DNA of 64,000 bases. Source: Anaeromassilibacillus sp. An172. GTDB lineage: Bacteria > Bacillota > Clostridia > Oscillospirales > Acutalibacteraceae. Below the pieces are notes generated by a model, which was not told where the DNA came from, searched no databases, and saw only the letters and a program-made list of their open reading frames with translations. The DNA lies in the NCBI RefSeq assembly GCF_002160515.1, contig NZ_NFKS01000001.1:183140-247139 (forward strand). Reading direction: 5' to 3'. Made by a program: the position numbers and the translations under genes. Below, piece by piece: positions 17,474 through 25,237 of the stretch. Position 1 is the first letter of the stretch; each line of letters begins with the position of its first letter.

Positions 17474-18109
17474 ATGAATATTATGGAATTAAAAAATGTT
17501 GTGTATGCCTATGAAAATAAGAAAAAGGTGTTAAAAGGTATAAACCTTTCCGTTGAGGAAGGAAAAATGTACGCTATCCTCGGTCCGTCAGGGTGTGGAA
17601 AAACAACATTGCTTTCTTTGATGGGAGGCTTGGATAGTCCCACAAATGGGCAGATTTTGTATGACGGACAGGATATTGAGAAAATGGGGCTTTCCGCCCA
17701 CCGTAAAAACAATATAGCGTTTATTTTCCAAAGCTACAACCTGATTGACTATCTAACACCAAAAGAGAATGTCGCTCTCACTTCTAAATTGCCGCCACTT
17801 CCTATTTTGGAGCGTGTCGGACTTACAGATGAGGAAAGTAAAAGGAATGTGCTGAAATTATCAGGCGGTCAACAGCAGCGTGTGGCGATTGCCCGTGCAT
17901 TAGCTTCTGACGCAAAAGTTATCCTTGCTGATGAGCCGACGGGAAATCTTGACGAAGATACCGCAGCCGATGTAACCGCTATCCTAAAGGAGTGCGCTCA
18001 TCAGATGAACAAGTGCGTCGTTATCGTGACTCACTCGAACGAGCTTGCAAAACAGGCTGATGTGATATTTCGATTGAGGAAAGGCGATTTGCAAATTGCT
18101 GCTAATTAA
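17474..18109 (+). CDS. ABC transporter ATPase of the FtsX permease operon
   Basis: 211 residues, short but complete: Walker A GPSGCGKTT (about 38-46), Q-loop FQSYNL, signature LSGGQQQR, Walker B VILADEPT, His-switch VTHS. It belongs to the LolD/MacB-type ATPases that partner FtsX-like permeases. It is the only ATPase for three permease genes. Expected role: ATP-driven conformational work across the membrane, probably resistance to or detection of an antimicrobial peptide. Confidence 0.92.
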   Translation: MNIMELKNVVYAYENKKKVLKGINLSVEEGKMYAILGPSGCGKTTLLSLMGGLDSPTNGQILYDGQDIEKMGLSAHRKNNIAFIFQSYNLIDYLTPKENVALTSKLPPLPILERVGLTDEESKRNVLKLSGGQQQRVAIARALASDAKVILADEPTGNLDEDTAADVTAILKECAHQMNKCVVIVTHSNELAKQADVIFRLRKGDLQIAAN

Positions 18110-18137
18110 ACGGATAAGTATAGAGAAAGATAAAACT

Positions 18138-18308
18138 ATGAATACAGAATGGATACTATGTCCTGTTTGCGGGAATAAAACCCGTGACAGGCTTAGAGAA
18201 GATACAGTTTTGATAAACTATCCCCTTTACTGTCCGAAGTGTAAACAAGAAACGCTAATTGAAGCAAGGCATTTACAAATAACCGTCATCAAAGAGCCAG
18301 ACGCATAG
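18138..18308 (+). CDS. cysteine-rich KTR-domain zinc-ribbon protein
   Basis: 56 residues with CPVCGNKTR and CPKCKQE, two CxxC pairs that can bind one zinc ion. This is the KTR-type small protein often found as a passenger in Tn916/Tn1549-type elements. ATG 18138 gives the family N-terminus MNTEWILCPVCGNKTR; an upstream in-frame TTG has no support. No strong ribosome site. Function unknown. Confidence 0.75.
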   Translation: MNTEWILCPVCGNKTRDRLREDTVLINYPLYCPKCKQETLIEARHLQITVIKEPDA

Positions 18309-18313
18309 ACGCA

Positions 18314-18358
18314 GAGCCGATGACCTTGTGAGTAATCACAGGCATCGGCTCTTTCTCT
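18314..18358 (+). terminator. terminator after cargo 1
   Basis: GAGCCGATG pairs with CATCGGCTC and an inner CCTTGTGA with TCACAGG, followed by TTTCTCTT. It ends the permease-ATPase-KTR unit. Confidence 0.75.
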
Positions 18359-18370
18359 TATATTTGGATA

Positions 18371-18680
18371 AGCCCACCAAATAAAAAAAACGGTGCTTTG
18401 GTGGGCTGTTCTGTCACGCCCGAACAAAATTATCAACGCCCTCTAAACCCGTTTTGAGTTTGGAGGGATTTTTTTGTGCTGGTCTGCCCTAAGCACCTTG
18501 CTGCTTATCAGAAACAGCAATTATCTTACATAGTATCACGATTAAGTGAGGATAACCTGTTAAAAAAATCCTCAGTTGCCTGTGGCACTCTTACGCCCTT
18601 GAAGTAGAAGTCAAATATCTACATAATAGAGTTTATATTGCCTATAACCGCAAAGGTCTGACTACCTTTGCGGTTTTTTG
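18371..18680 (+). promoter_or_regulatory. terminator-rich leader of sigma-like gene 1
   Basis: Three hairpins lie in series: AGCCCACCAAA/TTTGGTGGGCT (18371-18407), CCCTCTAAAC/GTTTGGAGGG plus seven T (18439-18476), and AACCGCAAAGG/CCTTTGCGGTT plus T-run (18646-18680). The last two look like intrinsic terminators upstream of a gene, so the leader may work by attenuation or may simply insulate. No gene is seen in 18370-18790. Confidence 0.6.
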
Positions 18681-18790
18681 TTTGTCGTTATTTGTCGTAA
18701 CAAAAAACAAGACCACATCTGGCGTTGGTTGCCGTTCGCCGCCTTTCAATCTGGATTTTTCAAAAAAATTCAGATTGGAGGTAAAACGGT

Positions 18791-19219
18791 ATGGCTTACA
18801 ACAAAGCCAGAGAAGAAAAGAAATGGCGGCTCTGGAAAGAAGCCGAAGAAAAACAGTTAAGGAAGCTCGGAGTTGACGAAAGTACCATCGAAACGCTCCG
18901 CACTCACGATTGGGCGATTTTCAATTCAGACAGGCGGTACTATCAGCGTATGCAGGAAGCGGGTACATATCTTGATGGAGTTGCCGATGATACGCAGCAG
19001 CCCGAAATAAAGACGGTTGAGGACTTTCTGAACAGTATCGAAAATCAGCAGCTCTATCAGATTTTGATTAAGGTGGACAAGCTGACCCTGCAAATCGCCT
19101 TGATGAAAATACAAGGCTATTCTACCTGCGAAATAGCTCACTCTCTCAGCATTACGGAGAAAGCTGTTTACAGGCGAATGGATAGGCTCAAAGAAAAAAT
19201 AAAAAACTGTTTTGAGTAG
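18791..19219 (+). CDS. sigma-70 region 4-like ICE regulator, copy 1
   Basis: 142 residues. The C-terminal HTH (ILIKVDKLTLQIALMKIQGYSTCEIAHSLSITEKAVYRRMDRLKEK) resembles sigma region 4; the N-terminal part is highly charged (KAREEKKWRLWKEAEEKQLRKLG). Proteins of this kind are regular members of Tn916-like elements and are thought to regulate element genes. ATTGGAGG precedes ATG 18791. Copy 2 at 26409 differs at few positions. Confidence 0.8.
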   Translation: MAYNKAREEKKWRLWKEAEEKQLRKLGVDESTIETLRTHDWAIFNSDRRYYQRMQEAGTYLDGVADDTQQPEIKTVEDFLNSIENQQLYQILIKVDKLTLQIALMKIQGYSTCEIAHSLSITEKAVYRRMDRLKEKIKNCFE

Positions 19220-19248
19220 AGGGAAAAAACGCAGTTCCCCACGGGCTA

Positions 19249-19287
19249 CAGGGTGAGAGGACAAAATCCCCACACCCTGTTTTCCTT
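19249..19287 (+). terminator. terminator after sigma-like gene 1
   Basis: CAGGGTG pairs with CACCCTG, with further pairing inside, followed by TTTTCCTTT. It lies 30 bp after the stop codon and has a counterpart in copy 2. Confidence 0.6.
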
Positions 19288-19303
19288 TGTGTGGCGAAAC
19301 AAA

Positions 19304-19348
19304 AAAATATAGAGTCAGTGAACAAAGAATTCATTGGCTCTATATTTT
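19304..19348. terminator. bidirectional terminator between convergent units
   Basis: AAAATATAGAGTCAGTGA and TCATTGGCTCTATATTTT pair across a short loop; A-rich left and T-rich right flanks suit both strands. It ends the kinase gene coming from the right. Confidence 0.75.
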
Positions 19349-19359
19349 AGTTTAATAAA

Positions 19360-20748
19360 TTACACAGGTAAGCATATTTCGACTTCAAGCCCACCGTATT
19401 CGCTGTGTCTTATTTCTACTGTTCCTTTGTGAGCAGCAGCAATTTGTTTCACAATCAGCAAGCCTAAGCCGTGGCGTTGCTCTGATGTATTTTCATCACA
19501 AACCATATAGTGAGGGGAATTATTCAGCTTGTCGATTTGTTCGTCTGTAGCCCCTACTCCATTATCTGAAACAACTATCTTGCAGACTTTACCGTGTTCT
19601 TCCTTGACAGCAACATAAATAGTGCAACCATTTTCATTATGGTTTATGCTGTTTTGTATCAAATTGCTGACAGCTCTTTTTATCAAATCTTTATCGGCAT
19701 TTATGATAACGGTATTCAAGTTACTGTCGGTAAGCCACTCAATAGGATATTTACCGCTAATATCCAAGTTGATGAAATCTACCACTACCTGCCGAACAAC
19801 AGAAATAAGATTAACCTGCGCAATATGTGTAGGCTGCATATTATACTCCAATTTTGAAGCAAGGTTAAGGTCGTTTATGAGGTTTTTCATTCGTTGGCTC
19901 TGCTTAACAATAACCGCAGCCTTTTGCCGTTCTTCTTCTGGCAATTGTTTGTTGCTTTCCAACTGACTTGCATAACCCATAACCATTGAAAGAGGTGTGC
20001 GTATATCGTGAGATACTCCTGCAATCCAATTTGCTCTTGCTGTTTCTTTTTTCTTAAGCTGATAATTCTGGCTTTGAAGCACCTCAGAAGTTTGATTGAT
20101 GTTTGCAGCTATTTCTGAGAGTACGCCTTTTTCCTTAAGCACAACAGGTTGCCCTGTGTGCAATGCCTGAATGCCGTCCGTTATAGGCTTTACAGACTTC
20201 AGTAGCTTAGTGTTCGCTGCCATATAAATAAGAAAAATGATTAAAACATTCAGAGCTAAAACAATGAGAATGGTTTTGGGCAAGTTGGCAATAAATTGAT
20301 AATCCCAACTCGGCCACATATGTTTCCAGTAGCTGTCTCTTGGATACCCAAGAATAATCAGCCCATCTTCGCCTTCGCCTGTGAAGGTTGGGTATCCGTC
20401 AATATATCCACGGGTGGTATTGGCAATATCGGAAGCTGTATATTCCAGAGGAACAGTATCGGGAAGATTGTCCGAATGCCAGACGCATTCTCCCGTTGCG
20501 TTATCAATGTAAACAGCCCACACATTCTGAGCGTTCAGCTCCTCAATCATTTCATCAGACATCTTATAGCCTTGCTCTGATTTTTCCATACTTTCTGCGG
20601 CTTGCTCTGCCGTAGTCCACGGAGAGCCATTTGGTGCTTGTGTGGCAGTTATGATTGCTAAGACGGCAAAATTTATAACAAGAATTAAAAGCGAACTTAA
20701 CATCAAAATTCCCACAAAGCGTTTGATTAGCTTTGGTACGCTTTTCAT
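19360..20748 (-). CDS. sensor histidine kinase of the lantibiotic-resistance cargo (CprK-like)
   Basis: 462 residues. N-terminal membrane helix (about 12-34), external domain of about 120 residues, second helix (about 158-178), then the H-box SHDIRTPLSM (His near 245) and ATPase motifs NLIQNSINHN, DNGVGA and HGLGLLI. Kinases of this form pair with CprR-type regulators and sense nisin-like peptides in clostridia; the link here is by gene order. It begins 1 bp after the regulator's stop codon. Confidence 0.88.
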   Translation of the reverse strand: MKSVPKLIKRFVGILMLSSLLILVINFAVLAIITATQAPNGSPWTTAEQAAESMEKSEQGYKMSDEMIEELNAQNVWAVYIDNATGECVWHSDNLPDTVPLEYTASDIANTTRGYIDGYPTFTGEGEDGLIILGYPRDSYWKHMWPSWDYQFIANLPKTILIVLALNVLIIFLIYMAANTKLLKSVKPITDGIQALHTGQPVVLKEKGVLSEIAANINQTSEVLQSQNYQLKKKETARANWIAGVSHDIRTPLSMVMGYASQLESNKQLPEEERQKAAVIVKQSQRMKNLINDLNLASKLEYNMQPTHIAQVNLISVVRQVVVDFINLDISGKYPIEWLTDSNLNTVIINADKDLIKRAVSNLIQNSINHNENGCTIYVAVKEEHGKVCKIVVSDNGVGATDEQIDKLNNSPHYMVCDENTSEQRHGLGLLIVKQIAAAHKGTVEIRHSEYGGLEVEICLPV

Positions 20749-20749
20749 A

Positions 20750-21454
20750 TTATTTGTCCCCCACGATGAGCTTATATCCCAATCCCTTAATTGTTATCAG
20801 AGAAACAGGCTGCGAAGGATTGACTTCAATCTTTTCACGAATGCGGCGAATATGTGCCATTAGAGAGTTTTCATACCCATACGGATTGTCACCCCAAGCC
20901 GCTTCGCATAAGGCATCAAGTGTAACAATGCGCCCTGCGTTTCGGTATAATGCCGCAAGTATATCGTGCTCTTTTGCCGTGAGCGCAATATGTTCTCCAT
21001 TTTTTATGACTTCGGCACGGTCAAAATCTATCTCGCTGCCCGACAGCTTGACAATCGGATTTTCGCCTTTATAACTTCTGCGGAGAATGGCGTTTACTCG
21101 ATAGATAAGCTCTTTGGGCAAGAACGGCTTAACAATATAATCATCAGCGCCGAGTCCAAATCCACGGAATTTATCTTCATCTTCTCCACGAGCAGTTAAA
21201 AACAGTACAGGATAATCAGACTTGTTTTTTAATTGCTTCATAAGGTCAAAGCCATTGCCATCAGGCAGCATTACATCAAGAATTGCAAGCTCTGGCTGAA
21301 ATGTCTCAGCTATACAAAGTGCTTCTTTAACCGTTTTTGCAGTTTTTACATTGCAAAAGCCCTCGTTTGTAAAGATGGAAGAAACCATATCTAAAAGCTC
21401 CTGCTCGTCGTCAACAAGCAAGATGCGTTTTTGCTTTAAGTAGTCAAAATCCAT
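20750..21454 (-). CDS. OmpR-family response regulator (CprR-like)
   Basis: 234 residues. Receiver domain with LLVDDEQ, Asp in LAILDVMLP (about 60) and Lys in IVKPF (about 110); winged-helix DNA-binding end NPSQPVSLITIKGLGYKL. ATG 21454 (MDFDYLKQK) lies behind a G-rich site; the longer frame lacks one. Transcribed away from the ABC transporter operon, with about 155 bp between the two start codons for shared control sites. Confidence 0.9.
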   Translation of the reverse strand: MDFDYLKQKRILLVDDEQELLDMVSSIFTNEGFCNVKTAKTVKEALCIAETFQPELAILDVMLPDGNGFDLMKQLKNKSDYPVLFLTARGEDEDKFRGFGLGADDYIVKPFLPKELIYRVNAILRRSYKGENPIVKLSGSEIDFDRAEVIKNGEHIALTAKEHDILAALYRNAGRIVTLDALCEAAWGDNPYGYENSLMAHIRRIREKIEVNPSQPVSLITIKGLGYKLIVGDK

Positions 21455-21522
21455 TTTAACGCCCCCTTTGTGTATCTCATTATAACACAAATAAGCGCTT
21501 CTTTTTAGTGTGCAATTAAAAA

Positions 21523-21541
21523 GTAAGGTAAATGTAAGGTA
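21523..21541. promoter_or_regulatory. tandem GTAAGGTA repeats, likely CprR-type regulator site
   Basis: GTAAGGTA occurs at 21523-21530 and 21534-21541, an 11-bp period, in the divergent control region between the regulator gene and the transporter operon. This spacing is usual for OmpR-family dimers. The -10 of the transporter promoter is uncertain (TAGAAT at 21571-21576 is one option). Confidence 0.5.
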
Positions 21542-21609
21542 GGGAGAAGGTTATCACAAGGTTGGCAAGTTAGAATGAGCTTGCAATGATGAGAAAGGAG
21601 CAAAACACT

Positions 21610-22365
21610 ATGAATATCATTGAAACTCAAAATTTGACAAAATCATACGCTGATTTTACAGCCGTATCAAATGTCAATCTGCATATTCCCAAAGGAGCTG
21701 TATATGGCTTTCTCGGCCCGAACGGTGCAGGAAAATCTACAACAATGAAGATGTTTTTGGGGCTTACAAAACCTACAAGCGGCTCGTTTACCATTGATGG
21801 GAAAAAGTACCCTGAAGCAAGAGTAGAAATTCTGAAGGAAGTTGGCTCATTCATTGAAGCCCCTGCTTTTTACGGGAATTTAAGTGGTGAAGAAAACTTG
21901 GAAATTATCCGCAAGATATTAGGACTGCCGAAGTCCTCTGTGTCTGAAGCACTGGAAATCGTAGGGCTTACACAATTCAGGAAGCGTCTTGCAAAGAAAT
22001 ATTCCCTCGGAATGAAGCAGAGGTTAGGACTTGCAAGTGCTTTAATCGGTCAGCCGCCGATTTTGATTTTGGACGAACCGACCAATGGACTTGATCCTGT
22101 GGGCATTCACGAGATAAGAACGCTTATCCGTTCTCTGCCCGAAAAATTTAACTGTACGGTGTTTGTATCATCACATCTGCTGTCGGAAGTTGAACTAATG
22201 GCGGATACAGTCGGCATCTTAAATCACGGGCGTTTGCTGTTTGAGGGAACGCTTGAACAGCTCAGAAGCGGTGCCGCCGCACAAGGGTATCCTACCGACA
22301 ACTTGGAAGATACATTCCTTGCTTTGATTGACGCAGACAACCGCCAGAGAGGAGCAGTAAAATGA
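21610..22365 (+). CDS. lantibiotic-protection ABC transporter ATPase (CprA/EpiF-like)
   Basis: 251 residues. Walker A GPNGAGKST (about 36-44), signature YSLGMKQRLG, Walker B ILILDEPTNGLDP, His-switch VSSHL. The sequence is of the lantibiotic-immunity type (NisF/EpiF/CprA), which exports lantibiotics from the membrane with two permeases. AAAGGAG at 21594-21600 fits ATG 21610. The next gene overlaps by 4 bp (ATGA). Confidence 0.92.
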   Translation: MNIIETQNLTKSYADFTAVSNVNLHIPKGAVYGFLGPNGAGKSTTMKMFLGLTKPTSGSFTIDGKKYPEARVEILKEVGSFIEAPAFYGNLSGEENLEIIRKILGLPKSSVSEALEIVGLTQFRKRLAKKYSLGMKQRLGLASALIGQPPILILDEPTNGLDPVGIHEIRTLIRSLPEKFNCTVFVSSHLLSEVELMADTVGILNHGRLLFEGTLEQLRSGAAAQGYPTDNLEDTFLALIDADNRQRGAVK

Positions 22366-23084
22366 GTCTATCTCTGGAATGTAAAAAAGCAAAGCGAACA
22401 GGATTTATCCCCGCATTTTTATGCGGCGGCATTTTGGCGGCGGCTGTTCCGATTGTCAATATGGCAGTCCGTTCCGAAATGTATGTCGGACAACAAAGCT
22501 CCCCGATGCAAATTCTAATGGGAACAAATTGGCAAATGATGGCGATGCTTAACATTCTGCTTGTTGTTGCGGGAAGCTGCCTGTTGTATCATACAGAGTT
22601 TGCCGATAACGCAATGCAGAAAATGAAGTCACTTCCTATCAGAGAAAGTTCCATTTTCTTTGGGAAATTTGTTTTGACCTCGATTATGAGCGTGGTTGTA
22701 CTTGCCATTGAAGCCGCTTCGATTGCGTTTTGCGTTTCGCACTGGTTTGAAATTGGAAATGATTTTTGGCTGGAATTAGGTAAGAACTTCGGATATTCAT
22801 TTTTACTGATGTTGCCGTGTGTACTGTTATCACTGTTGATTTCATCGGCTTGTAAAAATATGTGGGTATCTCTGGGGATTGGCGTTGTGTGCGTGTTTAC
22901 TGCGACAATGCTGCCGACAAACAACTTTATGCTTTCTCTTTTTCCTTTTGCCACTCCATTTCAAGTCTTTGTGAATACGGAAATGGCACAGGCAATGCAC
23001 TATGTTTATGCGGCGATTGCTGAAATCGTTGTTATCGGCATTGCGGAGCTTGTATTTATAAAGGTTAGGAGGTCGTTTGAATGA
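22362..23084 (+). CDS. lantibiotic-immunity ABC permease (EpiE/MutE/CprB-like)
   Basis: 240 residues with six hydrophobic segments. It starts with a charged ECKKAKRTGFIPAFLCGG, as in the MutE/EpiE family. It overlaps both neighbours by ATGA, so the three transporter genes are translationally coupled. Expected to form the channel together with the next permease. Confidence 0.88.
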   Translation: MSLSLECKKAKRTGFIPAFLCGGILAAAVPIVNMAVRSEMYVGQQSSPMQILMGTNWQMMAMLNILLVVAGSCLLYHTEFADNAMQKMKSLPIRESSIFFGKFVLTSIMSVVVLAIEAASIAFCVSHWFEIGNDFWLELGKNFGYSFLLMLPCVLLSLLISSACKNMWVSLGIGVVCVFTATMLPTNNFMLSLFPFATPFQVFVNTEMAQAMHYVYAAIAEIVVIGIAELVFIKVRRSFE

Positions 23085-23851
23085 GTTTTTTATCTCTCGT
23101 CGGCGTTGAGTTTAAGAAAATAAAACGCTCAAAGATATTTCTAATATTGTTTGCTGCGACGCTCATTCTCTGGATACCATCAATACTCAATGCCGATATG
23201 AATTTCAATATGCAGGCAGAAGGAATTTCTCCAGAAAACAATTTTTTCATTCAGGGCTTTATGGGAATGGCGTGGTTTATGTTCCCTGCAAGTATGGTAG
23301 TGGGTACTGTTCTTTTGAGTCAAACCGAAAGAACAAACAAAGGTATCTTAAAGATGCTTGCTTTACCCATAAGCACCGTCAAACTCTGCTTGGCAAAGTT
23401 TGTTGTGCTGCTTGCTTTAGCCGCATCGCAAATTTTGATGATGGTTGGAATGTACTACATTAGCGCCGCCATCGTAACAGGGACGCAGGATTACAATTTT
23501 ATTTTGTCCCCGCTATTTGTTTTCAAAGAAGTTGGCTTTATAGCTGCTTCGACCATACCAATGCTGGCGTTTTTCTGGTTGCTTGCGGTATGTATTCAGA
23601 CCCCGATTTTTTCCATCGGTATTGGATTAGCTTCCATTGTACCGTCAGTTCTGATGATTAACACAAAAGCGTGGTTTGCGTACCCGATGTCATATCCGTT
23701 TTTCGTTATCACTTCAGAATACGGAAAACTTGCGACAAACCTTACGACTTCACAGGTAGAGTTTTTCCCGTGGATACCCGTGGCAATCGCCATCACCGTT
23801 GTTTGCTTGTGCATTTCCTGCTTCCGTTTTGGGCAGGCAGAAAGGAGATAA
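23081..23851 (+). CDS. lantibiotic-immunity ABC permease (EpiG/MutG/CprC-like)
   Basis: 256 residues, six hydrophobic segments. The N-terminal LVGVEFKKIKRSKIFLILFAATLILW is typical of MutG/EpiG permeases. It overlaps the upstream permease by 4 bp. Together with the ATPase and the first permease it completes a Cpr-type transporter giving resistance to nisin-like peptides. Confidence 0.88.
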   Translation: MSFLSLVGVEFKKIKRSKIFLILFAATLILWIPSILNADMNFNMQAEGISPENNFFIQGFMGMAWFMFPASMVVGTVLLSQTERTNKGILKMLALPISTVKLCLAKFVVLLALAASQILMMVGMYYISAAIVTGTQDYNFILSPLFVFKEVGFIAASTIPMLAFFWLLAVCIQTPIFSIGIGLASIVPSVLMINTKAWFAYPMSYPFFVITSEYGKLATNLTTSQVEFFPWIPVAIAITVVCLCISCFRFGQAERR

Positions 23852-23858
23852 AACTATT

Positions 23859-24143
23859 ATGAAAAACAAAATCTTGACCGCTATTAGTACCATTATGCTT
23901 TTTGTCCCGTGGACTATTTTACCTTTGCGAGCTTTCGATTGGGCCTTGGAGTCGCCTGTTGCAGAAATAATGATTTCCTGCTATGCCGCATTTATGATTT
24001 TCAGTGGGATTTTTACCATTGTTTCTTATGCGAAAGCTAAGGTGCAGAACAACCTGATGAAAGTTGATTTGGTCATAAATAGCCTTTATGCCGTATTCGG
24101 CGTAATTGTCTTTATCTTAATGGCTGTTACGAAGTTTTCTTAA
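23859..24143 (+). CDS. small membrane protein, 94 aa
   Basis: Three hydrophobic segments (about 5-25, 35-55, 70-92). AAAGGAGA, shared with the end of the permease gene, lies 10 nt before ATG 23859. I know no named domain. Its place directly behind the transporter suggests an accessory role in peptide resistance. Confidence 0.7.
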   Translation: MKNKILTAISTIMLFVPWTILPLRAFDWALESPVAEIMISCYAAFMIFSGIFTIVSYAKAKVQNNLMKVDLVINSLYAVFGVIVFILMAVTKFS

Positions 24144-24158
24144 TGGGAGGGCTTTCAA

Positions 24159-24659
24159 ATGAAAAAGGTAAAATCTCTTGTTGCTTTATCTTTGGCACTT
24201 TGTATGGTGCTTTGCTTTGCAGGCTGTAGCTCTAACAATGATGAAGGAAATCTGAAAGACAATCTGGTGAACGGATTTAATAATTGGCTGGAGTCTTTCA
24301 GTAAACACGCCGTTACAAAAGATAAAAATCTTCAAGGCGAAAGGGAAAACGACATCGACCAATATACAGGCAGTTACACCGCCTCGTATGATGGTTTTAA
24401 CGGCGAGGAGTTTATTTTCGGCGGTACAGCTTTAGAACGGGAAAACGGAAGCAATCTGGAAGCAACTTATTCGCTGACAGTTAAATCTGGAAAAGCCACC
24501 CTCTATTGGCTGAGTTCTGGTGAGGAACATATCATTTGTGAAGAAAGCGCAGACGATACTTATAAATTTACGCTCGGCTCAGGAGATAACTACATTGTGC
24601 TGAGGGGCGATGATTTTAGCGGAAATCTCGAATTAACGGTTAAAGATGTGCAGGAATAA
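24159..24659 (+). CDS. lipoprotein of the resistance cargo
   Basis: 166 residues. Signal peptide with lipobox LCFAGC (Cys near 23). The mature part is hydrophilic and beta-rich (TGSYTASYDGFNGEEFIFGG...). Lantibiotic-producing strains often carry an immunity lipoprotein next to an FEG transporter; this may be an analogue, though I do not see NisI-like sequence. GGGAGGG precedes the ATG. Confidence 0.75.
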   Translation: MKKVKSLVALSLALCMVLCFAGCSSNNDEGNLKDNLVNGFNNWLESFSKHAVTKDKNLQGERENDIDQYTGSYTASYDGFNGEEFIFGGTALERENGSNLEATYSLTVKSGKATLYWLSSGEEHIICEESADDTYKFTLGSGDNYIVLRGDDFSGNLELTVKDVQE

Positions 24660-24825
24660 AAAATACAAAACCGTTTTTCGGTATGCGGTGTTGGGTATCA
24701 GCTTGACTTTTATAGGGTTACTGCTGATACCCATAGGCATACTTGTGGTAATAATCCATTTTATTTGGACTTTTGCTGACCACATTATTTGCTGGTGTGA
24801 AAAAGGAGAAAAAGATGATTTATAG
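24646..24825 (+). CDS. candidate 59-aa membrane protein overlapping both neighbours
   Basis: The frame starts at ATG 24646 inside the end of the lipoprotein gene and stops at TAG 24823-24825, inside the start of the GntR gene. It fills the 155-bp gap between them. After a basic start (MCRNKKYKTVFRY) comes one long hydrophobic part (LGISLTFIGLLLIPIGILVV) and an aromatic, Cys-containing tail. The 'positive-inside then helix' pattern looks real, but the ribosome site is weak. Confidence 0.5.
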   Translation: MCRNKKYKTVFRYAVLGISLTFIGLLLIPIGILVVIIHFIWTFADHIICWCEKGEKDDL

Positions 24826-25213
24826 TGAATGGGCTTTTCACGATATAGAGCCTATCTATTTACAGCTTATAAAGAAAATAGAGTGTGCAATTTTAAGTAC
24901 GCAGCTTTCTGCGGGAGAGGAACTGCCCTCTATTCGTGTAATGGCAAAAATGTTAAAAATCAGTCCCAATACTGTAATGAGGGCATATATGCGCCTTTGT
25001 CAAAGCGGTTTGATTGTTTCTTCCAGAAACGGACATTATTCTGTAATTGATAACGAACAGTATGTCTTGCAAGCGAGAGATGAAAAGGTACGGGAGCTTT
25101 GTATTTCCTATTTGAGCAATATGATGAGTCTTGGGTTTTCCAAAGAGGAAGCAACTAACTTTTTAACGGAATATTCAAGCAAATTGAAAGAGCCGAATAA
25201 ATGCAATCATTGA
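24815..25213 (+). CDS. GntR-family regulator (YtrA type)
   Basis: 132 residues: an N-terminal winged HTH (PIYLQLIKKIECAILSTQLSAGEELPSIRVMAKMLKISPNTVMRAYMRLCQSGLI) and a short C-terminal tail, as in the YtrA subfamily. That subfamily commonly controls ABC transporters answering cell-wall antibiotics. AAAAAGGAG precedes ATG 24815. It could be a second regulator of the cargo besides the two-component system. Confidence 0.88.
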   Translation: MIYSEWAFHDIEPIYLQLIKKIECAILSTQLSAGEELPSIRVMAKMLKISPNTVMRAYMRLCQSGLIVSSRNGHYSVIDNEQYVLQARDEKVRELCISYLSNMMSLGFSKEEATNFLTEYSSKLKEPNKCNH

Positions 25214-25237
25214 ATGTAATGCGAAAGGAGCTGTCAA

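Larger units (their letters stand above)
18370..19295 (+). repeat. direct repeat, copy 1 (about 0.93 kb) bracketing cargo 2
   Basis: The stretch starting AAGCCCACCAAAT and ending CTTTGTGTGGC recurs at 25991-26913 in the same orientation, with most positions identical by eye. It holds a leader with three hairpins, a sigma-factor-like gene and its trailing hairpin. The two copies enclose 6.7 kb of lantibiotic-resistance cargo. Confidence 0.85.

Noticed and set aside
24689..24740. Inverted repeat GGGTATCAGC...GCTGATACCC as a terminator
   Set aside because: The 10-bp arms are separated by about 20 bp and no T-run follows; the region is better explained as the 59-codon membrane protein frame.
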